A stretch of DNA of 42,765 nt, from assembly GCA_937967805.1 (NCBI GenBank), contig CALBTC010000092.1, positions 1 to 42,765 of the forward strand. The letters are read 5' to 3'. This document shows, in pieces, positions 33,389-41,583 of the stretch. The stretch is from an uncultured Anaerolineaceae bacterium (GTDB taxonomy: Bacteria; Chloroflexota; Anaerolineae; Promineifilales; Promineifilaceae). The translations under genes were made by a program, and so were the position numbers. The notes beneath the pieces are model-generated. The model worked only from the letters and a program-made list of their open reading frames with translations, was not told where the DNA came from and did not search any database. The stretch's first letter is position 1. Every line of letters begins with the position of its first letter.

Positions 33389-34054
33389 TTACAGATTCGG
33401 AATCACATCTACCCACAGACCGAAGATGCCAATGGCCACCAGCAGCACGCCGGAAATCCGCGTCAGCAGCTTGTAATTTTGCCCCAGCCAACGGGTAAAT
33501 TTGCGCTGGAACGGCAGGGCGATAAACGGCAGCAGAACTAGCGGCCAGCCGAAACCGATGCCAAAAAACAAGAAGTAGCTCAGGCTGCTGGACAAATTGG
33601 CCACGCTGCCCGCCCCCAGCAAAAAGGCGCTTACAATCAGCGGGCCGGTGCAGGGCAGCGTCATCGGGCCGAGCATGAGGCCGTAAACGTATGCCCCGGC
33701 GTACGGATTGCTGAGCACCGGCGTTTGAGACACAGCCAGCCGGTTAAATGGATTGCGCCCCGTTAGCATCAGCAGCCCCAACAAAATGACCACGGCGTAG
33801 ATGATGGGTAGAATGACGGGAAGAATGCTGCCAAAGCTTTGCTGCAGCAGGTACAAAATCAGCCCAACCAGCAGCATCATGCTCAAAACACCTCCCAAAA
33901 CCAGCAGTCCCAGCCACTTGGTGGCTATCTGGGCGCGTTCGTTTTGGGCATTGCCGGCCAGGTAGGCAATCAGGCCAGGGTAGAGCGGTAAAATACAAAC
34001 GTTTGTGAGGATGGCGCTGTTTCCCAGCACAAACGCTTCAAGTAATTGACTCAT
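33389..34054 (-). CDS. ccdA: CcdA-type thiol-disulfide transporter
   Basis: CcdA proteins pass reducing equivalents from cytoplasmic thioredoxin across the membrane to extracytoplasmic thiol proteins. About 221 residues with six hydrophobic segments. The two redox Cys-Pro regions are ILTNVCILPLYPGLIAYLAG in helix 1 and GPMTLPCTGPLIVSAFLLG in helix 4, at the expected spacing. I chose ATG 34054 (SQLLEAFVLGNSAIL) on family grounds; an upstream ATG at 34099 would overlap the preceding gene by 23 bases. It lies 22 bp after the thioredoxin-like lipoprotein gene, its likely partner, and forms an operon with it. Confidence 0.92.
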   Translation of the reverse strand: MSQLLEAFVLGNSAILTNVCILPLYPGLIAYLAGNAQNERAQIATKWLGLLVLGGVLSMMLLVGLILYLLQQSFGSILPVILPIIYAVVILLGLLMLTGRNPFNRLAVSQTPVLSNPYAGAYVYGLMLGPMTLPCTGPLIVSAFLLGAGSVANLSSSLSYFLFFGIGFGWPLVLLPFIALPFQRKFTRWLGQNYKLLTRISGVLLVAIGIFGLWVDVIPNL

Positions 34055-34076
34055 TTTGGGAACCTTTCGCGGATTG

Positions 34077-34808
34077 CTAACCTTGGGAGGCCGCTTCAAT
34101 GCGTTGTAAAAGCTCTTGAGGGCCTTCGAAACCAGTTTCTAGATCGGTTGTGGTGCCATCCGGACGAATTAAGAAGCTGGGGGTTGATGGCGGATTGGTG
34201 ACGGTTTGACCAAACGTATCGGCCAGGGAAACGAGCATTTCTGGCGTAACGACGGCAAACGTCCAGTGGAAACCAGTTTCATCGGTGTAGCTGGCTAGAT
34301 TTTCGTTGGCGAGTGACGTTTCCACGCTGAGGCCAACAAAAACCACATCTTCATTGTCGGCCAGCTGGGTGCGGGCTTCGGCTACGTTGCCCAATTGGCG
34401 GCGGCAGTTGGTACACCAGGTGGCCATCGGCTCCACAAAAACAGTTTTGCCTGCAAAATCGGCCAGGGTAAAAGTCTCTCCTGTGCGCACGTCAGTCAGT
34501 TCGGTGGTCATCCAGAGCGGCAAATCACTCATTGCCACCGCTTCGTCCATCATTTTATCGTCCATGGCTTCGGCTTCATCCATGGTTTTTTCCATCTCAG
34601 CCATGTCTTCTTCATGGTCGCTCATGCCCATCTCTTCGTCCATGGAATCAACTTCCGTCATTTCTTCAGCCATGGATTCATCCATCATTTCGTCGGATGT
34701 GGATGTTTCAGAACTGCCTGGTTCAACGGCCGTTTCCGCTGCGGATCCCCCACACGCGACCAGCAACAAAGCAAGCAAAAGTAAAAAGTAGCCTTTAAGA
34801 TTTTTCAT
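34077..34808 (-). CDS. Thioredoxin-like (TlpA/ResA-type) lipoprotein with Met-Asp-Glu-rich linker
   Basis: A 243-residue membrane-tethered thiol-disulfide protein. Lipoprotein signal FLLLLALLLVACGGS (lipobox LVAC). Residues about 38-95 are an unusual acidic, Met-rich linker with repeats such as DEMMDESMAEEM and MDEAEAMDDKMMDEAVAM. The thioredoxin-fold domain starts at LPLWMTTELTDVRTGETFTL, has the active site ATWCTNCRRQ, then VVFVGLSVETS and the cis-Pro segment NPPSTPSFLIRPDG. It is probably kept reduced by CcdA (next gene) and may act on apocytochromes, Cys-containing exported proteins or copper-binding proteins; the Met-rich linker fits the last option, as inference. Shine-Dalgarno GGAG upstream supports the start. 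Confidence 0.9.
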   Translation of the reverse strand: MKNLKGYFLLLLALLLVACGGSAAETAVEPGSSETSTSDEMMDESMAEEMTEVDSMDEEMGMSDHEEDMAEMEKTMDEAEAMDDKMMDEAVAMSDLPLWMTTELTDVRTGETFTLADFAGKTVFVEPMATWCTNCRRQLGNVAEARTQLADNEDVVFVGLSVETSLANENLASYTDETGFHWTFAVVTPEMLVSLADTFGQTVTNPPSTPSFLIRPDGTTTDLETGFEGPQELLQRIEAASQG

Positions 34809-34963
34809 TGATCGTTTCTCCTCAATTTTGTTTGTAATGAATGGGCAGCACAGACATGGCTACCAAACAAGGTGGAAGATAGCCGGCAACAATTACGGCC
34901 GTCTTCACAAACGATTACAGATTGCTTACGGAGAAACGTAGGGGACCTTACAAAGTAGAGAGG

Positions 34964-35512
34964 CTACTCATCCCGTTCTAAAATGAGCCAGGTGAAGGCA
35001 AAGTTGTGCCGCTCGTCGGCGGGATGGTGCTGGCGAAACGTTTCGCGCCAGGCAGACTCATCAATTTCGGGGAAATAGGCATCCCCTTCCAATTCAGCTT
35101 GCACCAGTGTGAGGTAAAGTTTGTGAGTTTGGGGCAGCAGTTGAGCATACAAATTGGCACCGCCCCCAATGATAGTTTCCTCAGCCTCCCCCGCCACGGC
35201 CAGCGCGTCTTCAACCGAATGCACCACCGTTGCCCCCGGTGCTGCGTAGCTGCGGTCCCGCGTCAGGACGATGTTTTGCCGCCCCTTGAGCGGCCGATAT
35301 TTGGTGGGAATCGACTCATACGTTTTGCGCCCCATGATCACCGGCTTGCCCATCGTCTGCTGCACAAACCACTGCATATCGTCCGGCAAGCGCCACGGCA
35401 GCCTGTTGCCCGCCCCGATCAGACGATTTCTGTCCATAGCCACCACCATAGACAAAGTCCGATTTTTATTTGATTGATGAGTTGATTCACTAATTGGAAG
35501 TGACTCTTTCAT
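34964..35512 (-). CDS. folA: Dihydrofolate reductase
   Basis: The enzyme reduces dihydrofolate with NADPH and works with thymidylate synthase upstream on the same strand. Motifs: SMVVAMDRNRLIGAGNRLPW, RLPDDMQWF with the catalytic Asp, KPVIMGRKTYESIP (NADPH binding), QNIVLTRD and IIGGGANLYAQLL, all standard for type I DHFR. The ORF of 182 residues starts at ATG 35512, about 15-20 residues longer than usual at the N-terminus. A TTG at TLSMVV or the ATG at MVVAMD are alternatives. No Shine-Dalgarno is strong. A hairpin ACCACC/GGTGGT (35521-35536) precedes the start. Confidence 0.94.
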   Translation of the reverse strand: MKESLPISESTHQSNKNRTLSMVVAMDRNRLIGAGNRLPWRLPDDMQWFVQQTMGKPVIMGRKTYESIPTKYRPLKGRQNIVLTRDRSYAAPGATVVHSVEDALAVAGEAEETIIGGGANLYAQLLPQTHKLYLTLVQAELEGDAYFPEIDESAWRETFRQHHPADERHNFAFTWLILERDE

Positions 35513-35520
35513 TCCAAAAC

Positions 35521-35536
35521 ACCACCATCAGGTGGT
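35521..35536. repeat. ACCACC/GGTGGT hairpin before folA
   Basis: A perfect 6-bp stem with an ATCA loop, followed on the minus strand by GTTTTGG and the folA start. It may be a weak attenuator between thyA and folA. Confidence 0.45.
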
Positions 35537-35573
35537 TGAGGTTGAAAGTCATCCATTACCTGCATTCTCCATA

Positions 35574-35646
35574 TGTCATTCCGAGTGTAACGAGGAATCT
35601 TTCGTCGCTGCTAGTTGTAAGATTCCTCACTGCGTTCGGAATGACA
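35574..35646. repeat. TGTCATTCCGA...TCGGAATGACA element between thyA and folA
   Basis: The left arm TGTCATTCCGAGTGTAACGA with GGAATCTT and the right arm AGATTCCTCACTGCG with TTCGGAATGACA are near-perfect inverted copies. This is a widely dispersed type of element in environmental bacterial genomes. It fills most of the 147-bp gap. Confidence 0.75.
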
Positions 35647-35659
35647 ATCTCAACATTCA

Positions 35660-36454
35660 TTAGACAGCAATAGGAGCTTTGATGGTGGGGTGGGATTGGT
35701 AGTTGACCAATTCAAAATCTTCGTAGCGGAAGGCGAATAGGTCGGTGAGCTCTGGATTGAGGCGCATTTGGGGCAGCGGAAAGGGATCGCGGGAAAGCTG
35801 CAAGTCGGCCTGCTCTAAATGGTTAAGGTAAAGGTGAGCGTCGCCTAACGTGTGGACAAAATCGCCCGGCTGGTAGCCCAGCACCTGAGCCATCATCATG
35901 GTGAGTAGGGCGTAAGAAGCGATATTGAAGGGTACGCCCAGAAAAATGTCGGCGCTGCGCTGGTAGAGTTGGCAGGAGAGCTTGCCCTCAGCGACGTAAA
36001 ACTGGAAGAGGCAGTGGCAGGGCGGCAGGGCCATCTGGTCAACCTCCGCCACGTTCCAGGCGGAGACGATGTGGCGGCGGGAGTCAGGATTGTGCTTGAG
36101 GCTGTGCAGCACCTGGGAAATTTGGTCGATGGTACGGCCGTTTCCCCCATTCCACGAGCGCCATTGCGAACCATACACCGGCCCCAGCTCGCCATTTTCG
36201 TCGGCCCACTCATCCCAAATCGTCACCTTGTTTTCGTGCAAATAGCGGATGTTGGTCTCGCCGCGTAAAAACCAGAGCAGCTCGTGGATAATCGAGCGAA
36301 AGTGGAGCTTTTTGGTGGTGACAGCCGGAAAACCATCGGCCAGATTAAAGCGCATCTGGTAACCAAACACGCTGATCGTACCCACCCCGGTGCGGTCTTC
36401 CTTGCGCACGCCGTTGTCCAAGACATGCTGCATCAAATCCAGATATTGTCTCAT
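35660..36454 (-). CDS. thyA: Thymidylate synthase
   Basis: It makes dTMP from dUMP using methylene-tetrahydrofolate and gives dihydrofolate, which FolA (next gene) recycles. From the second of two adjacent ATG codons it is 264 residues, exactly the E. coli length. Conserved elements: [30 protein letters not shown], the catalytic Cys146 in [34 protein letters not shown] (dUMP phosphate and folate contacts) and [13 protein letters not shown]. The C-terminus IKAPIAV is intact. GAGGGG lies four nt before the second ATG. It probably heads a thyA-folA operon. Confidence 0.97.
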   Translation of the reverse strand: MRQYLDLMQHVLDNGVRKEDRTGVGTISVFGYQMRFNLADGFPAVTTKKLHFRSIIHELLWFLRGETNIRYLHENKVTIWDEWADENGELGPVYGSQWRSWNGGNGRTIDQISQVLHSLKHNPDSRRHIVSAWNVAEVDQMALPPCHCLFQFYVAEGKLSCQLYQRSADIFLGVPFNIASYALLTMMMAQVLGYQPGDFVHTLGDAHLYLNHLEQADLQLSRDPFPLPQMRLNPELTDLFAFRYEDFELVNYQSHPTIKAPIAV

Positions 36455-36464
36455 CATGCCCCTC

Positions 36465-36541
36465 TTTTTTAACGCAGAGACGCGGAGACGCAGAGGGGTT
36501 TGATAATCTGCGTAATCTGCGTAATCTGCGTAATCTGCGGA
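36465..36541. repeat. CGCAGAGACGCGGAGACGC and CTGCGTAAT tandem words
   Basis: Just upstream of thyA lie ACGCAGAGACGCGGAGACGC and then four tandem copies of a 9-bp word (CTGCGTAAT) ending in CTGCGGA. These are low-complexity intergenic repeats in the thyA leader. An ACGGCCGT follows at 36578-36585. Confidence 0.7.
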
Positions 36542-36635
36542 TAAATTCTTCTGAGGCGGGAGTATAGCACAGGGGGAACGGCCGTCCCGTAAAATTACAG
36601 TAACCTTCTTTCACCGATAGATCATTTTCCTGACC

Positions 36636-36662
36636 AAAAAAGAGGCTCCCGAATGGGAGCCC
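36636..36662 (-). terminator. Rho-independent terminator of the lamin-tail nuclease gene
   Basis: GGCTCCC (36644-36650) and GGGAGCC (36655-36661) form a 7-bp stem with an ATTC loop on the minus strand, followed by CTCTTTTTT. It lies 37 bp after the stop codon of the 36699-40442 gene. Confidence 0.88.
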
Positions 36663-36698
36663 CTTTTCTTTCTGCGCTGTTACCTTTTACGATTACCC

Positions 36699-39600
36699 TC
36701 AGGGAATCAAGGTTGAGTCGTAGAGGGCGCCGTCGTCGATGGCAGCGCCATTGGCCCCCTGGCTCTTGGGCACGGTGACCAGCAGCTCGCCGGAACAGGA
36801 ATTGCCGTGTACGTCGTAGGCGGTGAAGAAGATGTGGTAGACACGGCCGTTGCCATTGCCGGCGCGCTCGGCGCGCACCTGGGCGGTGTCGGTACCAACA
36901 CCCATGCCGTCCGGCGCGGTGTTGCCGCTGCCAGGGGCATCGACCGCTTCATCCTGGAAGATGCTGTTGACAACGATGGCGATGGCTTCTCCTTCCGGAT
37001 CGGTAACGCCCAAAACGGAGATGTCGACGAAGCTGTGATTCACCGGCCACAGATTTGTGGCGCTGGGATAGGCATCGCCGCAGAATGGCGAGCCGTTCAG
37101 GTCGAGTCCGACGATGACCGGGTCATGATCGGAGGCGCGGTAGGCGTTGGGCTCGTACAGGGCATCCTGTGCATCTTGCTTGAAGGTCGTGTCGTAGTCC
37201 AGGATATCAGGCTCGTCGGCGTTGATATGCCAGACGGTGGTGCCGGTGACCTGGCTGGTCAGGCTGCCGTTGGACAGTGCGTAATCCAGGTAGCCTAACT
37301 GGCCATCGAAGACAAACGAGTAGGCGAGTTCTCCCTCACTGGCGAAGATAAGGTCGGTGTAGTCGTCGCCGGTGCCCACGGTGTCGTCGGACCCGGCGAG
37401 GATGGCGTCGATGGGATCTTCTTTGTCATAGCTGTTGAGATCGCCGATGATGAGGACGTCCTGGTCGCCGGTGCCGGTGGGGTCGGTGGCTAACCAGTCG
37501 ACCATGGCTTCAGCAGCCAGGAGACGGGTGATGTTGCAGTTGCCTGCCCCATCACCGAGGTTTGGATCCCCCACGTCGTCGCAGGGTGAGCCTTTGGACT
37601 TCAGGTGGTTGACGACAACGGTGAAGATGCCGTTCGTGCTGTGTTCCAGGAAGCTTTGGGCCAGAGCGGGCCGGTTCTTGTCATCATTGAAGCGCGGATC
37701 GACTGAGGAGTCGAGAATGGCGCTGGCGCCGACGGGGGAGACGGTGGCCGGCTTGTAGATGAGTCCGACGGCGATTTCATCGGTGCCGATGACGGGGACG
37801 CCAGGGTCGATAAAAGCGTAGGTGCCGGGGGCTGTCGCCGCGTTCAAGCCATTGACCAGGTCGGCGATGGCGCTGAAGGGATCATAGCCGTCGTTTTCGA
37901 TTTCCATCAGGCCGATTACGTCGGCATCCATGGCGACGATGGCAGCCATGATTTTATCGCGCTGCCGGTTGAACTCTTCGAGATCATCGGCGCCACGGGA
38001 AGTGGGGAACCCACCGCCCATGCCGTCGCCGTTGAAGTAGTTCAAGACGTTGAAGCTGGCGACCGTGAGGCTGCCACCAACGGGGTCGGGAGCGGCCGGG
38101 CGCGGATTGAGAGAAGTGTAGTCGGCGCCTTGCGTGGGCTGAATGCGGTAGAGGCCGAAGCGATAATCTATGACGCCGGTCACGTTGTCCAGGCTGTCAC
38201 CACCGCGGAAGCGGTTATTGAGATCAAAGACCATGCCGTTGGGGTGTATGGCTGGATCGGGGTTCTGGGAAGAACGGCCGTCATCCAGGGTGATGCGATT
38301 GGCGTCATTGGCGGCGTCCAGGGCGGCCTGGCCCGGGCTGCCTGGATCGAAGATGGCGGTTGGCTGATACTGTCGATCGGTGGTGAGCACAATCTCACCA
38401 AACCTATCGAAATTGAAGAATTCGCTGATGTACAGCGTCTGATCCAATTCGATCAGCATACCCTCATATGGCTCCAGATCGTTGGGAATGGTGACCGGGG
38501 TGGGGTCTACCGTGCCCGAGCCGCATACCAGGACGGCATCGACATTAGTGATTTCGGTCATGTCGAAGAATTCGTCGACGGTACCTGAAACGCGCACTTT
38601 GTCGCCGACGGAGACGTCGATGGCGCCGGGGGCGAAGACGAAGATGCCGTCGGAAGTGGCGGGATCGCCGTCACCAACCGGGTCCTGGAGGTGGAAGCCG
38701 CCGAGGTCGGTGTGGTCGCCGTCATTTTCCTGGAAGTCGCCGACGACGATGCCCTCAATGATTACGGCCGTGCCGTCCAGCGGGCTGCTGGCGCCGCTGC
38801 CCTGAATGGTGTAGATGGGCGTTAGGCCGCTGGAATCACAGGTCAATGGGGGTTCGACAACGTCACAAGTATTGGCTTCGCCTGGGGTGCCCAGGTCGCC
38901 ATCACCAAACGGGGTGGTAGACTGGCACCAGTTGGTGCCGTCATTATTGTCGAGGGCCGGATCGACCAGGGACATGGAAGCGCCGGTAGGGTCGGGGAAG
39001 ACAGGTCCGCCGTCGTATTCGACGCGGTCGATTTCATTTAGCGTGCTGTCGAGTAAAACAACTTCATCAGCACTATTGGACAGGAACCAGGAGCCGCCGT
39101 AATCATAGGCGACATTGACGCCGCCGTTGGTAGCAACGTTGTCATTGTTACCCAGCACCAAATAGCCACCAGCCGGCACCAGCAATGGGCCGCCGTTGGC
39201 GATGGTGTGGGAATCAAAGTCGTTGTCGGCGATGGTCCAGCCGTTGATATCGACATCAGAACTGCCGGGATTGTACAGTTCCAACCATTCTCCGGATGAA
39301 TCGGAAACGGCCGAGGGGTTTTGCATGATTTCGTTGATGACGAGCTCAACCGTCGGGCCAACACAATCATTGGCGGCACCGGGGGTGCCGAGATCGCCAG
39401 CACCATAGGGGGTGGCGGCTTCACACCAGTTGGCGGCGACATTGTTGTCCAGGGCGGGATCGATCAGGGCCATGGAAGCGCCGTTGGGATCGGGGAAGTT
39501 GGGACCGCCGTCGTATTCGACGCGGTCAATTTCATTGGCGGCATTGTCACTGAGGACTACCTCGTCGGCGCCGTTGGCCAGGGCGATACCGCTAAATTGG

Positions 39601-40442
39601 TAGCTGACATTGACGCCGCCATTGGTGGCGAAGTCGGTGTTGTTGCCCAGGACCAGATAGCCGCCGGCGGGAACCAGCAGGGGGCCGCCGTTGGCGATGG
39701 TGTGGGAATCGAAGTCGTTGTCGGCGATGGTCCAGCCGTTGATATCGACGTCAGAGCTGCCGGGATTGTACAGCTCCAACCATTCGCCGGATGAATCGGA
39801 AACGGCCGAGGGATTTTGCATGATTTCGTTAATAACGATTTCAGCGACGGTTTGGGGGCAGTCGTTGGCAGTGCCGGGGGTGCCGAGGTCGCCGGCGCCG
39901 TAGGGAGTGACGGCTTCGCACCAGTTGGCGCCAATGTTGTTGTCCAGGGCGGGGTTAATCAGGGCCATGGAAGCGCCGTTAGGATCGGGGAAGCTAGGGC
40001 CGCCGTCGTATTCGACGCGGTCGATTTCGGTGCCGAGCTCGTCGGTCAGGATGATTTCATCGTCGCCATTGGCGATGAACCAGGAGCCGCCGTAGCCGTA
40101 ATCGACGGTGACGCCACCGTTGGTGGCGGTGTCGGTGTTGTTGCCTAAGACAAGAAAGCCGCCGGCAGGAATGAGCAGGGGGGCTCCGTTATTAATGACG
40201 TGGGAGTCGGAACCGTTATCTGAGATGGTCCAACCCTCAATATTGATGTCTGCGCCGGTGGGATTATGGAGTTCAAACCATTCGCCGGCGCTGTCGGCGA
40301 CGGCGGAAGGATTCTGCATGATTTCGTTGATAACGACATCCCCTGGCGACGCGGCCGCCAATGTGAGGCTGCTGCTGCCAATGAGTAAGATGACAGCCAG
40401 CAGGAGAGCAAGCAAAGCCCATCTGATGTGTCTTTTGTGCAT
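36699..40442 (-). CDS. Secreted nuclease-like protein: three lamin-tail domains, OB domain, EEP domain
   Basis: A 1247-residue exported protein related to the ExeM/NucH nucleases. The signal peptide ends near LTLAAAS. Residues about 36-530 are three tandem lamin-tail domains, each with VINEIMQNPSAV, GEWxELxNP, GGxLVLGNN and DRVEYDGGP. An OB-like region follows (AVIIEGIVVGDFQEND, VGDKVRVSGTVDEF). The endonuclease/exonuclease/phosphatase domain (about 790-1115) has ASFNVLNYF, GLMEIENDG, VVVNHLKSKG, IIGDLNSYDKEDP and ASDHDPVIVGLDL, so the metal and catalytic residues are present. The last 110 residues resemble an LWPVNHSFVDISV-type C-terminal domain common in exported proteins. AGGAGGA seven nt upstream supports the start. 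Likely role: extracellular DNA degradation for nutrients or biofilm turnover. It has its own terminator. Confidence 0.92.
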   Translation of the reverse strand: MHKRHIRWALLALLLAVILLIGSSSLTLAAASPGDVVINEIMQNPSAVADSAGEWFELHNPTGADINIEGWTISDNGSDSHVINNGAPLLIPAGGFLVLGNNTDTATNGGVTVDYGYGGSWFIANGDDEIILTDELGTEIDRVEYDGGPSFPDPNGASMALINPALDNNIGANWCEAVTPYGAGDLGTPGTANDCPQTVAEIVINEIMQNPSAVSDSSGEWLELYNPGSSDVDINGWTIADNDFDSHTIANGGPLLVPAGGYLVLGNNTDFATNGGVNVSYQFSGIALANGADEVVLSDNAANEIDRVEYDGGPNFPDPNGASMALIDPALDNNVAANWCEAATPYGAGDLGTPGAANDCVGPTVELVINEIMQNPSAVSDSSGEWLELYNPGSSDVDINGWTIADNDFDSHTIANGGPLLVPAGGYLVLGNNDNVATNGGVNVAYDYGGSWFLSNSADEVVLLDSTLNEIDRVEYDGGPVFPDPTGASMSLVDPALDNNDGTNWCQSTTPFGDGDLGTPGEANTCDVVEPPLTCDSSGLTPIYTIQGSGASSPLDGTAVIIEGIVVGDFQENDGDHTDLGGFHLQDPVGDGDPATSDGIFVFAPGAIDVSVGDKVRVSGTVDEFFDMTEITNVDAVLVCGSGTVDPTPVTIPNDLEPYEGMLIELDQTLYISEFFNFDRFGEIVLTTDRQYQPTAIFDPGSPGQAALDAANDANRITLDDGRSSQNPDPAIHPNGMVFDLNNRFRGGDSLDNVTGVIDYRFGLYRIQPTQGADYTSLNPRPAAPDPVGGSLTVASFNVLNYFNGDGMGGGFPTSRGADDLEEFNRQRDKIMAAIVAMDADVIGLMEIENDGYDPFSAIADLVNGLNAATAPGTYAFIDPGVPVIGTDEIAVGLIYKPATVSPVGASAILDSSVDPRFNDDKNRPALAQSFLEHSTNGIFTVVVNHLKSKGSPCDDVGDPNLGDGAGNCNITRLLAAEAMVDWLATDPTGTGDQDVLIIGDLNSYDKEDPIDAILAGSDDTVGTGDDYTDLIFASEGELAYSFVFDGQLGYLDYALSNGSLTSQVTGTTVWHINADEPDILDYDTTFKQDAQDALYEPNAYRASDHDPVIVGLDLNGSPFCGDAYPSATNLWPVNHSFVDISVLGVTDPEGEAIAIVVNSIFQDEAVDAPGSGNTAPDGMGVGTDTAQVRAERAGNGNGRVYHIFFTAYDVHGNSCSGELLVTVPKSQGANGAAIDDGALYDSTLIP
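38850..40337. repeat. Three tandem ~495-bp repeats encoding lamin-tail domains
   Basis: Equivalent points (the GCATGATTTCG sequence) occur at about 39323, 39818 and 40316, giving steps of 495 and 498 bp. Repeats 2 and 3 share long stretches of nearly identical DNA, including GATGAATCGGAAACGGCCGA, so that duplication is recent or is kept alike by gene conversion. Repeat 1 is more diverged. Confidence 0.88.
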
Positions 40443-40698
40443 AGAAGTATCCTCCTCTTCAATTTGGTTGGGACAACCGTCCCGATGATAGATTTAATAG
40501 AATTGGCGTGTGGTGCAAAAAAGGAGCTGAACGGACACAGTTTTTTGCACAGTCTATTGTGGAAAAAGCTTCCTCGCCAAGTTTAATTGAATGGCTTAGG
40601 GCTTACAGGGATTCTTACAATCTCGCTTAAGGGTAGTCAGATGAGATTATCACCAACCCATAAAAGAGGAGGTCTGGCGTAAGCGGTAGAATAACCCC
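40443..40698. other. Intergenic region between nuclease gene and transposase remnant
   Basis: It should hold the promoter of the lamin-tail nuclease gene (minus strand). A small hairpin GGGACAACCGTCCC lies in its leader. Near the right end, GGAGGTCTGGCGT (about 40668-40680) is an inverted near-copy (12 of 13) of ACACCAGACCTCC (about 40719-40731) inside the transposase start. No gene is seen. Confidence 0.55.
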
Positions 40699-41010
40699 AT
40701 GATGAAAGAAAAAAATCACACCAGACCTCCCTTAGAAAGTTTAGCATGTGTCAATCCAGACTGCGACTTGTACGGTCAAAAAGGTGGCCAGAATTTGAAA
40801 GTCAGAAAAGTCTATGGTCGGGACAATATCCGGTACTTGTTCGTGAGGTTCTCCTCACGCCGGTTTATCCGCCGGGTGGTTGGAGATAATCTCACTGGAC
40901 TACCCCAAAACAATACGCGAAAAGGCAAAAAAGTATCAGGAAATAAAGATGGAACTGACACAACTTGGTGAGAATAGGCTTGGCAAATGCAAATTTTACA
41001 GAACGTCGGT
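40699..41010 (+). pseudogene. Decayed transposase remnant, zinc-ribbon N-terminus
   Basis: The first 50 codons read RPPLESLACVNPDCDLYGQK and then NLKVRKVYGRDNIRYL. This CxNPxCxxYG...VRKxYGxDxIRYL pattern is the zinc-ribbon start of IS1-like helix-turn-helix transposases common in this kind of genome. After IRYL the expected second CxxC is missing (FVRFSSRRF) and the frame soon ends. A second frame from about 40880 reads DYPKTIREKAKKYQEIKMEL, which could be the displaced helix-turn-helix. No catalytic domain and no clear right end are present. Assignment rests on remembered family pattern, so it is moderate. Confidence 0.55.
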
Positions 41011-41105
41011 ATACTGTAGAAACCTTAAATATTGGGGTAAATTATTGGTAATTGACGGATAGCAGCACGTAAAAATTAGCTGCTATTTAGGTGAGGAGAT
41101 ATTAA

Positions 41106-41525
41106 ATGCCTCCAAGACTTCAAGAAATTGTTGAAGATTTTAACCTGTGCGTAGGCCGGGAGAAGCTGGAGTATCTGCTAGAGTTTGCCAACAAGCTGCC
41201 GCCAGTTCCCGATCATATAGACACAAGTGAGGCAAACAAAGACGAGGTACATGAATGCATGTCCCCCGTCTTCATTTATCCGGAATGGCAAGGTGGTAAA
41301 GTTTTTTACCATTTTGACATCCCCGAAGAAGCGCCTACGGTGCGCGGTTACGCCTCCGTGCTGCAAGAGGGCATTGGGTGGACAACGCCCGAAGAAATCC
41401 AAAAAATCCCCTTAGAATTTTACTTGGGGATGGGTTTGCAGCAGGTGCTCACCGGCCAGCGATTGAATGGCATAACGGCCGTTCTGGCCCACATGAAACA
41501 GCTAGCCGCGACCGGTAATCCGTAA
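41106..41525 (+). CDS. sufE: SufE-like cysteine desulfurase activator
   Basis: SufE accepts sulfur from the SufS cysteine desulfurase and passes it to Fe-S cluster scaffold proteins. The 139-residue protein has the family length and fold pattern: LQEIVEDFNLCVGREKLEYLLEFANKLPP, then DEVHECMSPVFIYPEW with the active-site Cys at position 51, the same number as in E. coli SufE, and FYLGMGLQQVLTGQRLNGI near the C-terminus. GAGGAG eight nt upstream supports the ATG. No sufS, sufB or other suf genes are in view, so it stands alone, downstream of the transposase remnant. Confidence 0.93.
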   Translation: MPPRLQEIVEDFNLCVGREKLEYLLEFANKLPPVPDHIDTSEANKDEVHECMSPVFIYPEWQGGKVFYHFDIPEEAPTVRGYASVLQEGIGWTTPEEIQKIPLEFYLGMGLQQVLTGQRLNGITAVLAHMKQLAATGNP

Positions 41526-41583
41526 GCGGTAAACGGTAATCGGTAAAAGCGTTTTTCACCGATCACCGACCACGGATAACCGA
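41526..41583. repeat. GGTAAACGGTAATCGG hairpin between convergent genes
   Basis: GCGGTAAACGGTAATCGGTAAAAGCG faces CACCGATCACCGACCACGGATAACCGATTACCGACC. This is a unit of the GGTAATCGG family placed between the convergent sufE and LiaF-like genes, where it can fold in both transcripts. Confidence 0.7.

Noticed and set aside
38850..40337. Tandem repeats considered as a CRISPR array
   Set aside because: The units are about 495 bp, coding and domain-sized; no short repeat-spacer pattern exists in the window.
40880..41062. 60-codon frame upstream of sufE as a gene
   Set aside because: It overlaps the transposase remnant in another frame, has no Shine-Dalgarno and ends in non-coding sequence; treated as a displaced piece of the relic.
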